From contig CACYZW010000041.1 in the NCBI GenBank assembly GCA_902778995.1, positions 1 to 37,559 on the forward strand: a stretch of 37,559 nt of DNA. The letters run 5' to 3'. Below, in pieces: positions 1-8,551 of the stretch. Position 1 is the stretch's first letter. Each line of letters starts with the position of its first letter. Made by a program: the position numbers and the translations under genes. This DNA comes from an uncultured Eubacteriales bacterium (lineage in GTDB: Bacteria; Bacillota; Clostridia; Christensenellales; Aristaeellaceae). Under the pieces are notes generated by a model, which had not been told where the DNA came from, ran no database searches, and saw only the letters and a program-made list of their open reading frames with translations.

Positions 1-1083
1 GCCCCCTGCATCGTGTTTATCGACGAGGTGGACGCCATCGGCGGCAAGCGCGACGGGCGCATCGGCGGCAACGACGAGCGGGAGCAGACCCTGAACCAGT
101 TGCTGACAGAGATGGACGGCTTTGACGGCAGCAAGGGCGTGGTGATTCTTGCGGCGACAAACCGACCGGAGTCCCTCGACCCGGCGCTGCTGCGCCCGGG
201 CCGCTTCGACCGGCGCGTTCCGGTGGAGCTGCCCGACCTCCAGGGCCGCGAGGCGATACTGAAGGTTCACGCCAGGAAGGTGCAGACCCAGAGCAACATC
301 GACTACGGCGCGGTGGCCCGCGCCGCCGCCGGCGCTTCCGGGGCGGAGCTGGCGAATATCGTCAACGAGGCCGCGCTGCGGGCCGTGCGGGACGGGCGCA
401 AGCTGGTCACCCAGGCCGACATGGAGGAGAGCGTGGAGGTCATCATCGCGGGCTATCAGAAGAAAAACCGGGTGATGAGCGACAAGGAAAAGATGATCGT
501 GGCCTATCACGAGATCGGCCACGCGCTGGTGGCGGCCAGGCAGTCGGAATCCGCGCCGGTGCACAAGATCACCATCATCCCGCGCACCTCCGGCGCGCTG
601 GGCTATACCATGCAGGTGGACGAGAAGGAGCACTTCCTGCTGACCAAGGAGGAATTGGAAAACAAAATAGCCACCTTCACCGGCGGACGCGCCGCCGAGG
701 CGCTGATCTTCAACCAGATCACCACCGGCGCGGCCAACGACATCGAGCAGGCCACCCGGCTGGCCCGGGCGATGATCACCCGCTACGGCATGTCCAGCGA
801 ATTCGGCATGGTGGCCATGGAACAACTGACCAACCAATATCTGGGCGGCGATACCACCCTGGCCTGTGCCGCCGAGACGGCCAACCGCATCGACGAGGTG
901 GTGCGCAACCTGATCGCCGCGCAGTACGACAAGGCCTATAGGATTCTGCAGGAAAACATCCGGCAGCTTCACGCCCTGGCAAAGCATCTGTACGAAAACG
1001 AAACCATCACCGGCGAGGAGTTCATGGATATACTGCATAAGAACACGCCGCAGATCGCTGCCGCGACGGGAAACAGGGAATAA
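1..1083 (+). CDS. ftsH: ATP-dependent zinc metalloprotease FtsH, C-terminal part (5' end outside window)
   Basis: FtsH is a membrane-anchored AAA+ protease that unfolds and degrades membrane and regulatory proteins. The frame is open from base 1, so the N-terminal membrane segments and the Walker A motif lie upstream of the window. Visible in order are the Walker B motif ([12 protein letters not shown], from base 10), the second region of homology with arginine fingers ([11 protein letters not shown], about 190-222), the AAA lid, the zinc-protease motif HEIGH at 508-522, and the downstream [13 protein letters not shown] segment, whose Asp is the third zinc ligand in this family. HEIGH has Ile where most FtsH proteins have Ala (HEAGH); both zinc His and the catalytic Glu are kept. 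The C-terminus is short, with no long tail. The stop is TAA at 1081-1083, followed at once by family A repeats. Identity is very secure. Confidence 0.97.
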   Translation, partial: APCIVFIDEVDAIGGKRDGRIGGNDEREQTLNQLLTEMDGFDGSKGVVILAATNRPESLDPALLRPGRFDRRVPVELPDLQGREAILKVHARKVQTQSNIDYGAVARAAAGASGAELANIVNEAALRAVRDGRKLVTQADMEESVEVIIAGYQKKNRVMSDKEKMIVAYHEIGHALVAARQSESAPVHKITIIPRTSGALGYTMQVDEKEHFLLTKEELENKIATFTGGRAAEALIFNQITTGAANDIEQATRLARAMITRYGMSSEFGMVAMEQLTNQYLGGDTTLACAAETANRIDEVVRNLIAAQYDKAYRILQENIRQLHALAKHLYENETITGEEFMDILHKNTPQIAAATGNRE

Positions 1084-1102
1084 AAGCAATAGCGATAAGC
1101 CG

Positions 1103-1153
1103 GGAAACACCGCACAATGCCCATGGCGCAGGATTCGATGATGCGGTGTTTCC
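1103..1153 (+). repeat. Short family A derivative: two element ends with almost no interior
   Basis: The left end GGAAACACCGCA (1103-1114) and right end TGCGGTGTTTCC (1142-1153) are perfect inverted repeats. They bracket only 27 bases, which keep the first bases of the family A interior (CAATG, then CATGGCGCA) and the last (GATTCGATGA). This looks like an internally deleted A element. It abuts the full copy starting at 1158. Confidence 0.75.
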
Positions 1154-1157
1154 CTTG

Positions 1158-1299
1158 GGAAACACCGCACAATGCTCATGGCGCATTAACGGCTGAATTT
1201 CAGCCGCCTGCTTTCTGCTGATTTCTTGACTTGCCGCCAGCAAGCCTTCGAAATCTAAATTCATCTCGTTACTGCACGACTCGATTATACGGTGTTTCC
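1158..1299 (+). repeat. Family A MITE-like element, full copy, with CTTG target duplication
   Basis: This 142-bp element is bounded by GGAAACACCGCA (1158-1169) and TACGGTGTTTCC (1288-1299), and CTTG flanks it on both sides (1154-1157 and 1300-1303). The interior contains ACGGCTGAATTTCAGCCG, a hairpin, and is nearly the same as the copy at 35058-35193. No open reading frame could encode a transposase, so it would be non-autonomous. It fills the ftsH-nagA gap. Confidence 0.85.
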
Positions 1300-1300
1300 C

Positions 1301-1329
1301 TTGGCTTTTTCACGGCTGTGTGGTATTAT
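1301..1329 (+). promoter_or_regulatory. Likely sigma-A promoter of nagA at the edge of a repeat element
   Basis: TTGGCT (1301-1306), a 17-bp spacer and TATTAT (1324-1329) form a fair sigma-A promoter. The -35 box overlaps the right CTTG duplication of the family A element. The predicted start leaves a leader of about 12-15 nt before the nagA ATG. Confidence 0.5.
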
Positions 1330-1347
1330 GTCTGCGGGGGTGAAAGC

Positions 1348-2490
1348 ATGAAATACATCGTCAACGGCACGGTGTTCATGCCCGATGGAGAGATTCGGGG
1401 AAGGGCATTGGCCTTTGAGAACGGGACAATAAAGGGCCTTGTGAGCGATGCGCCCGAAGGCGCGGAAATCATCGACGCGGCGGGCGGCATCGTGTCGCCG
1501 GGTCTGATCGACGTGCACATCCACGGCTTCATGGGCTGGGACGCCTCCAACGGGCGGCTCGGCGAGCTGCGCGAAATGTCCCGCCAGATGGTCAGGTGGG
1601 GGACGACCGCGTGGCTTCCCACGACGATGACGCTGGAATGGCCGACGCTGGAGCGCTGCTTTTCCGCCGTCCGCGAAGCCATGGCAGACAGCCTTGAACC
1701 CGGGTGGCGCGGCGCCCAGGTGATGGGCTGCCACGCCGAGGGGCCGTTCATAAGCGCCAGGAAAAGGGGGGCGCAAAACGGCGATTGCATCCAGAAGCCC
1801 GATGTCCAAAAGCTCCTGCTCTGGACGGACGTGGTCAGGCTGATGACCGTCGCGCCGGAGGCGGAGGGGGCGCTAGCCTTCATCCGCGCCGCCACGGCGA
1901 TGGGCGTCGCCGTCTCCATGGGCCACACCGACGCCACTGCGGCGCAGGCGCAGGCGGGCATCGAGGCGGGCGTCAGCCATGCCACCCACACCTTCAACGC
2001 CATGGCGCCGCTGAACCACCGGGAGCCGGGGGCGGTGGGTGCGGCGCTGTGCGACGACCGCGTTTATTGCGAGCTGATTGCCGATACCTTCCACGTCGCG
2101 CCCCTGCTGTTCGGGCTGATGGCCCGGCAAAAGCGCGCGCGCCTCGTGCTGATTACCGATTCGATCCAGGTGGCGCACCTGCCGGACGGCCCCCACGACC
2201 AGTCTGGGCAGACGGTGATCGTGGACGGGATCCGCTGTCACTTTCCTGACGGCACCATCGCCGGGAGCAGCCTGACCATGGATCAGGCCGTGCGCAATTT
2301 CAGGGCGCACACGGATATTCCGCTGTATGAGACAGTCAACATGGCCTCGCTTTACCCGGCGCGATCTGTGGGTATCGACGACGCAAAGGGTTCGCTGGAG
2401 CCGGGCAAGGACGCGGATATCGTGATCGCGGATCGGGATTTCAATGTGAAGGCCACTTTTATACGGGGTGAAATGGCGTTTCGGGCATGA
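1348..2490 (+). CDS. nagA: N-acetylglucosamine-6-phosphate deacetylase
   Basis: The product (380 aa) would convert GlcNAc-6-P to GlcN-6-P and acetate in the cytoplasm, feeding amino-sugar catabolism and cell-wall recycling. It has the amidohydrolase-fold signatures of the family in order: DVHIHGFMGWD (first metal site), GCHAEGPFIS (the HxEGPF metal motif), GHTDA, THTFNAM, the catalytic Asp in LITDS, and GTIAGSSLTMDQAV near the C-terminus. Length is normal for NagA. I chose ATG 1348 because GGGGGTG lies just upstream and the MKYIVNGTVF start fits the family; the frame is open further upstream but runs into the repeat. No nagB or PTS gene is adjacent, so this is a stand-alone copy. A family C structured repeat follows and probably ends the transcript. 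Confidence 0.95.
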   Translation: MKYIVNGTVFMPDGEIRGRALAFENGTIKGLVSDAPEGAEIIDAAGGIVSPGLIDVHIHGFMGWDASNGRLGELREMSRQMVRWGTTAWLPTTMTLEWPTLERCFSAVREAMADSLEPGWRGAQVMGCHAEGPFISARKRGAQNGDCIQKPDVQKLLLWTDVVRLMTVAPEAEGALAFIRAATAMGVAVSMGHTDATAAQAQAGIEAGVSHATHTFNAMAPLNHREPGAVGAALCDDRVYCELIADTFHVAPLLFGLMARQKRARLVLITDSIQVAHLPDGPHDQSGQTVIVDGIRCHFPDGTIAGSSLTMDQAVRNFRAHTDIPLYETVNMASLYPARSVGIDDAKGSLEPGKDADIVIADRDFNVKATFIRGEMAFRA

Positions 2491-2496
2491 CAAAAG

Positions 2497-2671
2497 GGGG
2501 CGGCCAAGCCGTCCCCCAGACCGCAGACAAAGCCTGCAATCGCAGAAAACCCTTCCGATGAAATTACATCAGAGGGGTTTTCTGCTTGCCGTGTTGCCGG
2601 GACAGGCAAAATGCGGTCGCTTACGATATGATACAGGGGACGGCTTGCGCAGCATCGCGTAAGCCGTCCCC
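2497..2671 (+). repeat. Family C structured repeat, copy 1 (hairpin-rich, between convergent genes)
   Basis: Three hairpins follow one another: a GC-rich stem at about 2497-2515 (GGGGGCGGC/GCCGTCCCC), a central stem with arms GCAGAAAACCC and GGGGTTTTCTGC, and a long terminal stem starting GGGGACGGCTTGCGC and closing GCGTAAGCCGTCCCC. The middle part, from CAGACAAAGCC to GCGGTCGCTTACG, matches a second copy at 6614-6806. It sits between the convergent nagA and malic-enzyme genes and probably works as a bidirectional transcript end. Confidence 0.75.
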
Positions 2672-2684
2672 TGCGTCGCATCGA

Positions 2685-3860
2685 CTATATTCTCGCCACG
2701 CCGCTGTCCCTGGCCGCCTGGGCGACGGCCTTCGCCACGGCGTCCCTGACCCGCGGGTCGAAGGGCGCGGGAATGATGTAATCCTCGCTCAGCTCGTCAT
2801 CCGAAATCAGCCCCGCCAGCGCGTAGGCGGCGGCGATCTTCATCGCCTCGTTGATGTCCCGTGCGCGCACGTCAAAGGCGCCGCGGAACACGCCGGGGAA
2901 GGCCAGCACATTGTTGATCTGGTTCGGAAAATCGCTGCGGCCGGTGGAGATCACCCGCGCGCCGCCGACCCTTGCCTCGTCGGGGAAGATCTCCGGCGTG
3001 GGGTTGGCACAGGCGAATATGATGGCATCGCGGTTCATGGTGCGCACCATGTCGGCGGTCACGGTGCCCGGGGCGGATACGCCGATAAACACATCCGCGC
3101 CCACCAGCATGTCGGCCAGGCTTCCGGCCCGCCGGTCCCGGTTGGTCAGCTTCGCCATCTCTTCCTTGGCGGCGTTCATGTGGTCCGGCCTGCCCTCGTA
3201 GATGGCCCCGGATCGGTCGCACATGACGATATCCCTGACGCCGTAGGAGAGCAGCAGCTTCGCAATCGCCGTCGCCGCCGCGCCCGCGCCGCTTGTGACC
3301 ACGCGAATCCCATCCCTGTGCTTGCCCACCAGCTTCAGCGCGTTGATGAGGCCGGCAAGGGTGATGATGGCCGTGCCGTGCTGGTCGTCGTGGAAGATGG
3401 GAATGTCGCACTTTTCCTTCAGCTTGCGCTCGATTTCAAAGCACCGGGGGGCCGAGATGTCCTCCAGGTTCACCCCGCCGAAGCTGCCGGAGAGCAGATA
3501 GACGGTGTTGACGATTTCGTCCACATCCTTGGATTTGATGCACAGCGGGAACGCGTCCACGCCGCCGAAGGCCTTGAAGAGCACGCACTTGCCCTCCATC
3601 ACGGGCATGCCGGCCTCCGGGCCGATGTCGCCCAGGCCCAATACGGCAGTGCCGTCGGTCACCACGGCGCACATGTTCCACCTGCGGGTCAGCGTGTAGC
3701 TCTTTTCAACGTCCTTTTGAATCTCCAGGCAGGGCTGGGCCACGCCGGGGGTGTATGCCAGTGAGAGGTCGTCCTTGTTATTGACAGGCGGTACGGCGAC
3801 CACTTCGATCTTGCCCCGCCATTGTTCGTGCAGCCTGAGGGATTCCTCCGCGTAATTCAT
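2685..3860 (-). CDS. Malic enzyme (malate dehydrogenase, oxaloacetate-decarboxylating), short bacterial type
   Basis: The product (391 aa) would decarboxylate malate to pyruvate with reduction of NAD or NADP. The N-terminal malic domain has the family signature [12 protein letters not shown] and the active-site stretch [16 protein letters not shown]. The [10 protein letters not shown] metal-binding region follows, then a Rossmann domain with [15 protein letters not shown]. Length is that of the small Firmicute enzymes; no C-terminal phosphotransacetylase domain is present. ATG 3860 was chosen because AAAGG lies 6 nt upstream and the protein starts [14 protein letters not shown] as is usual; the longer frame upstream would cross the promoter. 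Cofactor preference cannot be told from sequence alone. It is transcribed divergently from tmcAL. Confidence 0.94.
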   Translation of the reverse strand: MNYAEESLRLHEQWRGKIEVVAVPPVNNKDDLSLAYTPGVAQPCLEIQKDVEKSYTLTRRWNMCAVVTDGTAVLGLGDIGPEAGMPVMEGKCVLFKAFGGVDAFPLCIKSKDVDEIVNTVYLLSGSFGGVNLEDISAPRCFEIERKLKEKCDIPIFHDDQHGTAIITLAGLINALKLVGKHRDGIRVVTSGAGAAATAIAKLLLSYGVRDIVMCDRSGAIYEGRPDHMNAAKEEMAKLTNRDRRAGSLADMLVGADVFIGVSAPGTVTADMVRTMNRDAIIFACANPTPEIFPDEARVGGARVISTGRSDFPNQINNVLAFPGVFRGAFDVRARDINEAMKIAAAYALAGLISDDELSEDYIIPAPFDPRVRDAVAKAVAQAARDSGVARI

Positions 3861-3912
3861 GTGCCTTTCATCCTTCCGATGCGCAGTATGGGCGGCGAAA
3901 CACCGCAATGAC

Positions 3913-3941
3913 AGTATACCCCGGAATGCCTGCAGCGTCAA
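3913..3941 (-). promoter_or_regulatory. Sigma-A promoter of the malic enzyme gene
   Basis: On the minus strand TTGACG (3936-3941) is followed after 17 bp by TATACT (3913-3918). The leader between promoter and gene contains a lone family A end-like sequence, GAAACACCGCA, at about 3897-3907. Confidence 0.7.
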
Positions 3942-3966
3942 TTTAATTTATGATTGCATTGAACGC

Positions 3967-3995
3967 TTGCGAAGCGGAGCGCAATGTGCGATAAT
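3967..3995 (+). promoter_or_regulatory. Candidate promoter of tmcAL
   Basis: TTGCGA (3967-3972), 17 bp, then GATAAT (3990-3995), ahead of the tmcAL start at 4030. It lies back to back with the malic-enzyme promoter. The -35 match is weak. Confidence 0.45.
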
Positions 3996-4029
3996 AAACA
4001 GGCAAACAAACGACGGGAGAGCGCTGTAT

Positions 4030-5193
4030 ATGAGGATCGCGGGCATCATTGCGGAATACAATCCGTTTCACAACGGCCACGCCTGGCACATCGCCCGGAC
4101 GCGGGAAGCCGGATGCGACCGGGTGGTGGTATGCATGGGCGGCCACTTCACCCAGCGGGGCGAGGCGGCGATGCTCTCCAAATGGGATCGCGCGCGCATG
4201 GCGCTGGCCTGCGGCGCGGACGCGGTGTTTGAGCTGCCCGCGCTGTTTGCCGTGCGCACGGCCGACGCCTTTGCCCGGGGCGGCGTGGAAATATTGGACG
4301 GCCTGGGCGCGGACGCGCTTGCCTTCGGCAGCGAGATTGCCGATATGGCGACGCTCAGGGCGCTTGCAGCGCTGCGGGAGCATGAGCCCGAAAGCGTTTC
4401 CGCAGCCGTTTCAGAAGGGCTCGATGCGGGCATGTCCCACGCCCGGGCGTGGGGCGAAGCGGCAGCCAGCTACCTCGGGCTGGCCGTGGAGGCGCTGAAC
4501 CGTCCCAACGCGCTGCTGGCGGCGGAGTATCTGCGGGCGCTGGACGGGTGTCATTCCCGCATGACGCCGCTGGCGATCCCCCGTCGGGGCGATTACCACG
4601 ACGACACCCCGGGCGCGTTTGCCTCGGCGACGGCCATACGCGTCGCCTTTGCCAGAGGTGAAACGGCACTGGCCCTGCAGGGCATTCCGGAGGCCGCGCG
4701 GCCCTGGGCCAGCCCGGACGCGCTTCACCCGATGGACGATATGCTGCTGTACAGGCTGAGACAGATGACGCCCGGAGAAATGGCGGCGCTCCCGGATATG
4801 GGCGAAGGGCTGGAAAACCGGCTGTACCGCCTGTGCCGCGCGGCGTCAGGCCGGGAGGCGCTGCTGGACGGGCTGAAATGCAAGCGGTATACCCGGGCGC
4901 GGCTGAGCCGCATGCTGACCTACGCGCTGCTCGGCCTCGACGGGGACGCGCTCAAGGCTGTGCAACGGCCAGCCTATGCCCGCCTCGTCGGTATACGCCG
5001 GGGCGCGGAGCCGTTGCTCCGGGAATTGAAGGCACGGGCGACGTTGCCCATCGTCTCGGGCGGCGGTGCGCTGCGGGGCGATGCCTGCTTTGAATGGGAA
5101 TGTCGCGCCACGGACGTCTGGTCCCTGCTGCACGACGACCCGCGACTGCGCGCCGCGGGCCGGGAGTATACGGAGAAGTTCGTGGTGGTGTGA
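4030..5193 (+). CDS. tmcAL: tRNA(Met) cytidine acetate ligase (TmcAL/YlbM family)
   Basis: TmcAL activates acetate with ATP and attaches it to the wobble cytidine of elongator tRNA-Met (ac4C34). The product (387 aa) begins MRIAGIIAEYNPFHNGH, the family's nucleotidyltransferase motif with HNGH as the nucleotide-binding HxGH signature. MGGHFTQRGEAAMLSKWDR follows, then FGSEIAD and RPNALLAAEYL, all in the usual order. ATG 4030 is the family start and has GGGAG upstream; the longer open frame is not needed. The gene converges on tlyA with a gap of only 5 bp and no visible terminator, so the 3' ends of the transcripts probably overlap. The product is a cytoplasmic enzyme of normal length. Confidence 0.94.
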   Translation: MRIAGIIAEYNPFHNGHAWHIARTREAGCDRVVVCMGGHFTQRGEAAMLSKWDRARMALACGADAVFELPALFAVRTADAFARGGVEILDGLGADALAFGSEIADMATLRALAALREHEPESVSAAVSEGLDAGMSHARAWGEAAASYLGLAVEALNRPNALLAAEYLRALDGCHSRMTPLAIPRRGDYHDDTPGAFASATAIRVAFARGETALALQGIPEAARPWASPDALHPMDDMLLYRLRQMTPGEMAALPDMGEGLENRLYRLCRAASGREALLDGLKCKRYTRARLSRMLTYALLGLDGDALKAVQRPAYARLVGIRRGAEPLLRELKARATLPIVSGGGALRGDACFEWECRATDVWSLLHDDPRLRAAGREYTEKFVVV

Positions 5194-5198
5194 TCGGC

Positions 5199-5977
5199 CT
5201 ACAGCCTTGCGCTGTGCGCTCTGCGAACCACATCCGCGATAATCGCGTCGTCCACCGGGCGCTCACAGCGTATCTCGGGCAGAATATCGGCCAAAAACTC
5301 CAGATTGCCGTCGCCGCCGGCGATGGGCGAAAAGTCCAGCCCCGTGACGCGCCATCCCAGGGACGGCATGAAATCGACGATCTCCCGCAACACCTGGCGG
5401 TGGGTCTCGGCCTTTGACACGATGCCACGCCTGCCGATGCGCTGGCGCCCGGCCTCGAACTGCGGCTTGACGAGGCTGACGACCCGCCCCCCGGCGCCCA
5501 GCAGTTCAAACAGCGCGGGCAGGATCAGCCGGATGGAGATGAAGGACACGTCCATCACGGCCAGCGCCGGCAATTCCGGAAACATGGAGCGCGTCAGCCC
5601 ACGGGCGTTGACGCGCTCCATGCCCGTCACGCGGGGATCGCTGCGCAGGGATTCGTGCAGCTGGCCGACGCCCACGTCCACGGCGTATACATGGCGCGCG
5701 CCGCCGCGCAGCAGCACGTCGGTAAAGCCGCCGGTGGACGCGCCCACGTCCAGGCATACCAGGCCGTTCACATCCACATCAAAGACCTGCAGCGCCTTCT
5801 CCAGCTGCCGATGACCGCGAGCACGTCCGATTCGGCAACTTTGCGGGCCGGCTTGTCGATGGGCGCGCCGTTCAGGGTGGCCAAACCCTTGCCGATCAGC
5901 GCCTGCGCCCGCGCCCGGCTGGGAACGAGCCCCCGCGCCACAAGCGCGGCGTCCGCGCGCATGGTTTCATTTCCCAT
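5199..5977 (-). pseudogene. tlyA: rRNA 2'-O-methyltransferase TlyA, broken by a small internal deletion with frameshift
   Basis: Intact TlyA proteins join an N-terminal S4 RNA-binding domain to a FtsJ-like methyltransferase and 2'-O-methylate 16S and 23S rRNA. Here the S4 part (MRADAALVARGLVPSRARAQ) is in one frame and ends soon after AESDVLAVIG. The methyltransferase part (LEKALQVFDVDVNG, then CLDVGASTGGFTDVLLRGGA) is in another frame. The junction is near 5806-5812. The linker motif of the family (YVSRGGLK, just before LEKAL) is missing, so roughly 30-40 bp appear deleted, out of frame. Downstream motifs are well kept (MDVSFIS, LVKPQFEAG), which argues for a recent event or an assembly error. 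ATG 5977 has GGAGG 11 nt upstream; ATG 5995 or 5962 are alternatives. Confidence 0.88.
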
Positions 5978-6039
5978 GACAGCTTCATCCTCCATATGCG
6001 CTTAATCTTGGCAATTTATGCCGATTGCCGCAAATGAAA

Positions 6040-6068
6040 TTGACAAAATTATGCGTGATATATAAAAT
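6040..6068 (+). promoter_or_regulatory. Promoter of the CAP-domain protein gene
   Basis: TTGACA (6040-6045) with TAAAAT (6063-6068) at 17 bp, or TATAAA (6061-6066) at 15 bp. The region is markedly AT-rich compared with its surroundings, and the leader ends in an AGGAGAGAAGG ribosome binding site. Confidence 0.65.
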
Positions 6069-6115
6069 AATATTGAAATATATTTCAAATCCATTGCAGA
6101 AGGAGAGAAGGAACC

Positions 6116-6595
6116 ATGCGGAAAACGATGCAGTCCCTTGCGCTTGCGCTCTGTCTGTTGCTGTTCGGACAGATGACGGCTTTGGCGCTGGTACAGTCCG
6201 GACTGTCCGCACAAAGCGGGAGTGCGACGGTCGTCTACAGGGCGTCGCTGGCCGACGAGGTCGTCCGCCAGGTCAACGACGAACGGACAAGGAGGGGCCT
6301 CGGGTCGCTCGGGGTAAGCGCCGAGTTGAACCGCGCGGCGCGGGTGCGCGCGATGGAGATTACGCGCAAATTCAGCCACACCCGTCCCGACGGCAGCGCC
6401 TGGCGCACGGTCAGCAGCGCCGCCTACGGCGAAAACATCGCCGTGGGCCAGCGCACGGCGGACAAGGTGATGGCGGCCTGGTTGACCTCCAGCGGACACA
6501 GGGCCAACATACTGCGCGCCAGCTACGGCAGCATCGGCGTGTGCGCCGTGGTGTCCGGAGGCGTTACCTACTGGGTTCAGCTGTTCGGAAAGTGA
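6116..6595 (+). CDS. Secreted CAP (SCP/PR-1-like) domain protein
   Basis: The product (159 aa) begins with a Sec signal peptide (basic MRK, hydrophobic LALALCLLLFGQMTALA), so it should be exported. Residues about 45-157 form one CAP domain: VNDERTRRGLGSL, the cavity His in FSHTRPDG, the Glu in YGENIAVG, and WLTSSGHRANILRASYGSIGV with the second His, closing with YWVQLFGK. These conserved His and Glu residues line the CAP cavity in known members. Bacterial CAP proteins are small extracellular proteins of mostly unknown activity; some YkwD-type members relate to sporulation or the cell wall. No extra SH3 or cell-wall-binding domain is present. A strong ribosome binding site precedes ATG 6116. 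The gene appears monocistronic and is followed by a family C repeat and a terminator. Confidence 0.88.
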   Translation: MRKTMQSLALALCLLLFGQMTALALVQSGLSAQSGSATVVYRASLADEVVRQVNDERTRRGLGSLGVSAELNRAARVRAMEITRKFSHTRPDGSAWRTVSSAAYGENIAVGQRTADKVMAAWLTSSGHRANILRASYGSIGVCAVVSGGVTYWVQLFGK

Positions 6596-6613
6596 ACGGA
6601 GGATTCATCCCAA

Positions 6614-6806
6614 GGGCGGCGGGGCCGCCCTCTGACCGCTGACAAAGCCCGCAAACGCAGAAAACTCTTCCGACAAATTAAAACCGGAAGCGTTTTCTGC
6701 TTGCTGTGTTGCCGGGATATGCAAAACGCGGTCACTTACGGCTTGGTAAGCTCCCTTTTTTGCATATCCCGGCGCTGTCAACATCCTGAGGGCGGCTGGG
6801 CCGCCC
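6614..6806 (+). repeat. Family C structured repeat, copy 2
   Basis: This repeat starts and ends with the same GGGCGGC/GCCGCCC hairpin (6614-6630 and 6790-6806). In between are a central stem (arms GCAGAAAACTCTTCCG and CGGAAGCGTTTTCTGC, 15 of 16 pairs) and a long-range stem GCCGGGATATGCAAAA paired with TTTTTTGCATATCCCGGC. The central part is homologous to 2520-2620, and several differences between the copies fall on both sides of the stem so that pairing is kept. Confidence 0.75.
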
Positions 6807-6813
6807 TTTTTTT
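6790..6813 (+). terminator. Rho-independent terminator downstream of the CAP gene
   Basis: Stem GGGCGGC/GCCGCCC (6790-6796 and 6800-6806) with loop TGG is followed by seven T (6807-6813). It reads on the plus strand and sits 3 bp from the stop of the convergent MATE gene. Confidence 0.85.
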
Positions 6814-6815
6814 GC

Positions 6816-8225
6816 TCATCCGACGATGTTGTTCATCCAGACGCCCTTGCGCAGCAGTGAGTAGCCGAAGGCACACTTGACGAAGTCGGCCAGCTGTACC
6901 AGCAGATAGATGGTCACCACCGGCAGACTGGTCAGGTGCACCAGGCACCAGGCGACGGGCACGCCGATCAGCCAGGTGTAGCCGCTGTCGAACATGAAGG
7001 TCAGCACCGTCTTCCCGCCGGAGCGCAGTATGAAATAGGCGCTGTTGCAGAAGGAGATCAACGGCAGGCACAGGGCGTAGATCCTCAAAAACTGGGTCGC
7101 CAGACGGCGCACGGCGTCGGAGGTCTGATATACCCTGGGAATCAGCGGCGCGACGACCAGCATCACCAGCAGCGTTCCGACGCTGATGAACAGCGAGAAT
7201 GCGATCAGCTTCCAGGCCTGGCGCTTCGCGCCGGCCATGTCGTTCGCCCCCAGGGACTGGCCGACGATGATGGCGGTGGCGCTGCCCATGGACAGTATCG
7301 ACACGGCGAACAGGTTGGAGACGGTGCTGGAGATGTTCAGCGCGGCTACCACGTCCAGCCCCCGAATGGAATAGCACTGCACCAGCATGGTCATGCCCAG
7401 GGACCACAGGCTTTCGTTGAGGAGCAGGGGCATGCCCTTGACCGTGATGACCTTCGCCAGACTGAGGGGCACCTTGGGGCTTGCGTATATGCCCTTGGCG
7501 AAGCGGTACCTGTCCGTGTTCGCGTGGGTGCCGGACACGACGATGATCATCTCCACAAACCGGGAGATCACCGTTGCGATGGCCGCGCCCCGGACGCCCA
7601 GCCTCGGAAGGCCAAGATGGCCGAAGATCAGCAGATAGTTGAAGGCCAGGTTCACGAACACCGCGATGATGCCCGCGACCATGGGCAGCTTCGTCTCGCC
7701 CCCTTCCCGAAGGGTGCTGGCGTAGACCTGGGTCAGCGCGAAGGGGGGCATGGTCCACAGCATCACGTGCAGGTAATCCATGCCGTGGCTCAGCGTGACG
7801 GCGACGCGCCCGGCGTCGGCCTCGTCGTGCAGGAAGCGGGTGATGAGGAATTTGCCGCTCGTCAGAAATACCGTCGCGGCGACGGCGATCAGCGCCATGC
7901 ACAGGTACAGCTTGTAGCGAAAGCAGCAGCGCACGCCCTCCTGGTTGTTCGCCCCGTAAAACTGCGCGGAAAAGATGCCCGCGCCGGATATGCCGCCGAA
8001 CACGCAAAGGGTGAATACGAACATCAGCTGGTTGACGATGGATACGCCGGACATCTGCTCCGTGCCCACCTGGCCCACCATGATGTTGTCCAGCAGATTG
8101 ACGAAGTTGGTGATGGCGTTCTGAATGACGATGGGCACCAGTATGGAAAGCACCATCACATAGAACGCGCGATTGCCAATCAGCGTATTCCTCAGGGAAC
8201 GAGGGTTCCTCAGATCAGGTCGCAT
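6816..8225 (-). CDS. MATE family multidrug/cation antiporter
   Basis: The product (469 aa) is a polytopic membrane protein of about 12 helices, organised as two related halves as in MATE exporters of the NorM/DinF type. These expel drugs or metabolites using a Na+ or H+ gradient. Recognisable features are VPIVIQNAITNFVNLLDNIMVG near the first helix, GAGIFSAQFYGANN at the end of helix 2, and the matching second-half stretch GSATAIIVGQSLGAND. ATG 8225 is preceded by AAGGAG at 8 nt; the frame is open slightly further upstream but lacks a ribosome binding site. The substrate cannot be inferred. It has its own promoter at 8255-8283 and is divergent from the large surface-protein gene. Confidence 0.92.
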   Translation of the reverse strand: MRPDLRNPRSLRNTLIGNRAFYVMVLSILVPIVIQNAITNFVNLLDNIMVGQVGTEQMSGVSIVNQLMFVFTLCVFGGISGAGIFSAQFYGANNQEGVRCCFRYKLYLCMALIAVAATVFLTSGKFLITRFLHDEADAGRVAVTLSHGMDYLHVMLWTMPPFALTQVYASTLREGGETKLPMVAGIIAVFVNLAFNYLLIFGHLGLPRLGVRGAAIATVISRFVEMIIVVSGTHANTDRYRFAKGIYASPKVPLSLAKVITVKGMPLLLNESLWSLGMTMLVQCYSIRGLDVVAALNISSTVSNLFAVSILSMGSATAIIVGQSLGANDMAGAKRQAWKLIAFSLFISVGTLLVMLVVAPLIPRVYQTSDAVRRLATQFLRIYALCLPLISFCNSAYFILRSGGKTVLTFMFDSGYTWLIGVPVAWCLVHLTSLPVVTIYLLVQLADFVKCAFGYSLLRKGVWMNNIVG

Positions 8226-8254
8226 GGAAATGCTCCTTGCTTGGTATTGCTGAT

Positions 8255-8283
8255 ATATTATCACAGAAGACGGATGCGTTCAA
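8255..8283 (-). promoter_or_regulatory. Promoter of the MATE exporter gene
   Basis: On the minus strand TTGAAC (8278-8283), 17 bp, then TAATAT (8255-8260), about 30 bp before the start codon. Confidence 0.55.
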
Positions 8284-8475
8284 CGACTGAAATGATAATT
8301 ATGGGCAATTCATCGGCGCACCGGATACAGCTCAGGGTACTCGTTTTCAATCGGGGGCGGCTGTGTGTACGCCGACCCCGCATACATAAGCGCGTCGATA
8401 TCATCTTCCGGACATTTTCCGTTTTGAAGCAGATTTTTCGTCATAATCCGAGCAAATGTAATACATACTTTTTTA

Positions 8476-8489
8476 GTTTGTCAACAAAC
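8476..8489. promoter_or_regulatory. Palindrome upstream of the surface-protein gene
   Basis: GTTTGT-CA-ACAAAC is a perfect dyad 62 bp before the 8552 start, in an AT-rich tract that probably carries the promoter (candidate -10 TATAAA at 8506-8511, no clear -35). It could be an operator. I see nothing else in the 326-bp gap 8226-8551 apart from the MATE promoter. Confidence 0.3.
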
Positions 8490-8551
8490 CGAATTAATAA
8501 AATGATATAAATAAGGTACATTGGTTTTGGTTGTGAAAGGGTGCGTGTTGC

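Noticed and set aside
1084-1303. Possible CRISPR-like or tandem repeat array at the ftsH-nagA gap
   Set aside because: The repeated blocks are inverted element ends with a target duplication, not direct repeats with regular unique spacers.
2586-3764. Plus-strand frame opposite the malic-enzyme gene
   Set aside because: Shadow of the malic enzyme; it starts inside a structured repeat and has no ribosome binding site.
6936-8510. Plus-strand frame of 524 codons across the MATE gene
   Set aside because: It is the complement of a clearly recognisable MATE exporter and encodes His/Gln/Asp-rich sequence with no family features.
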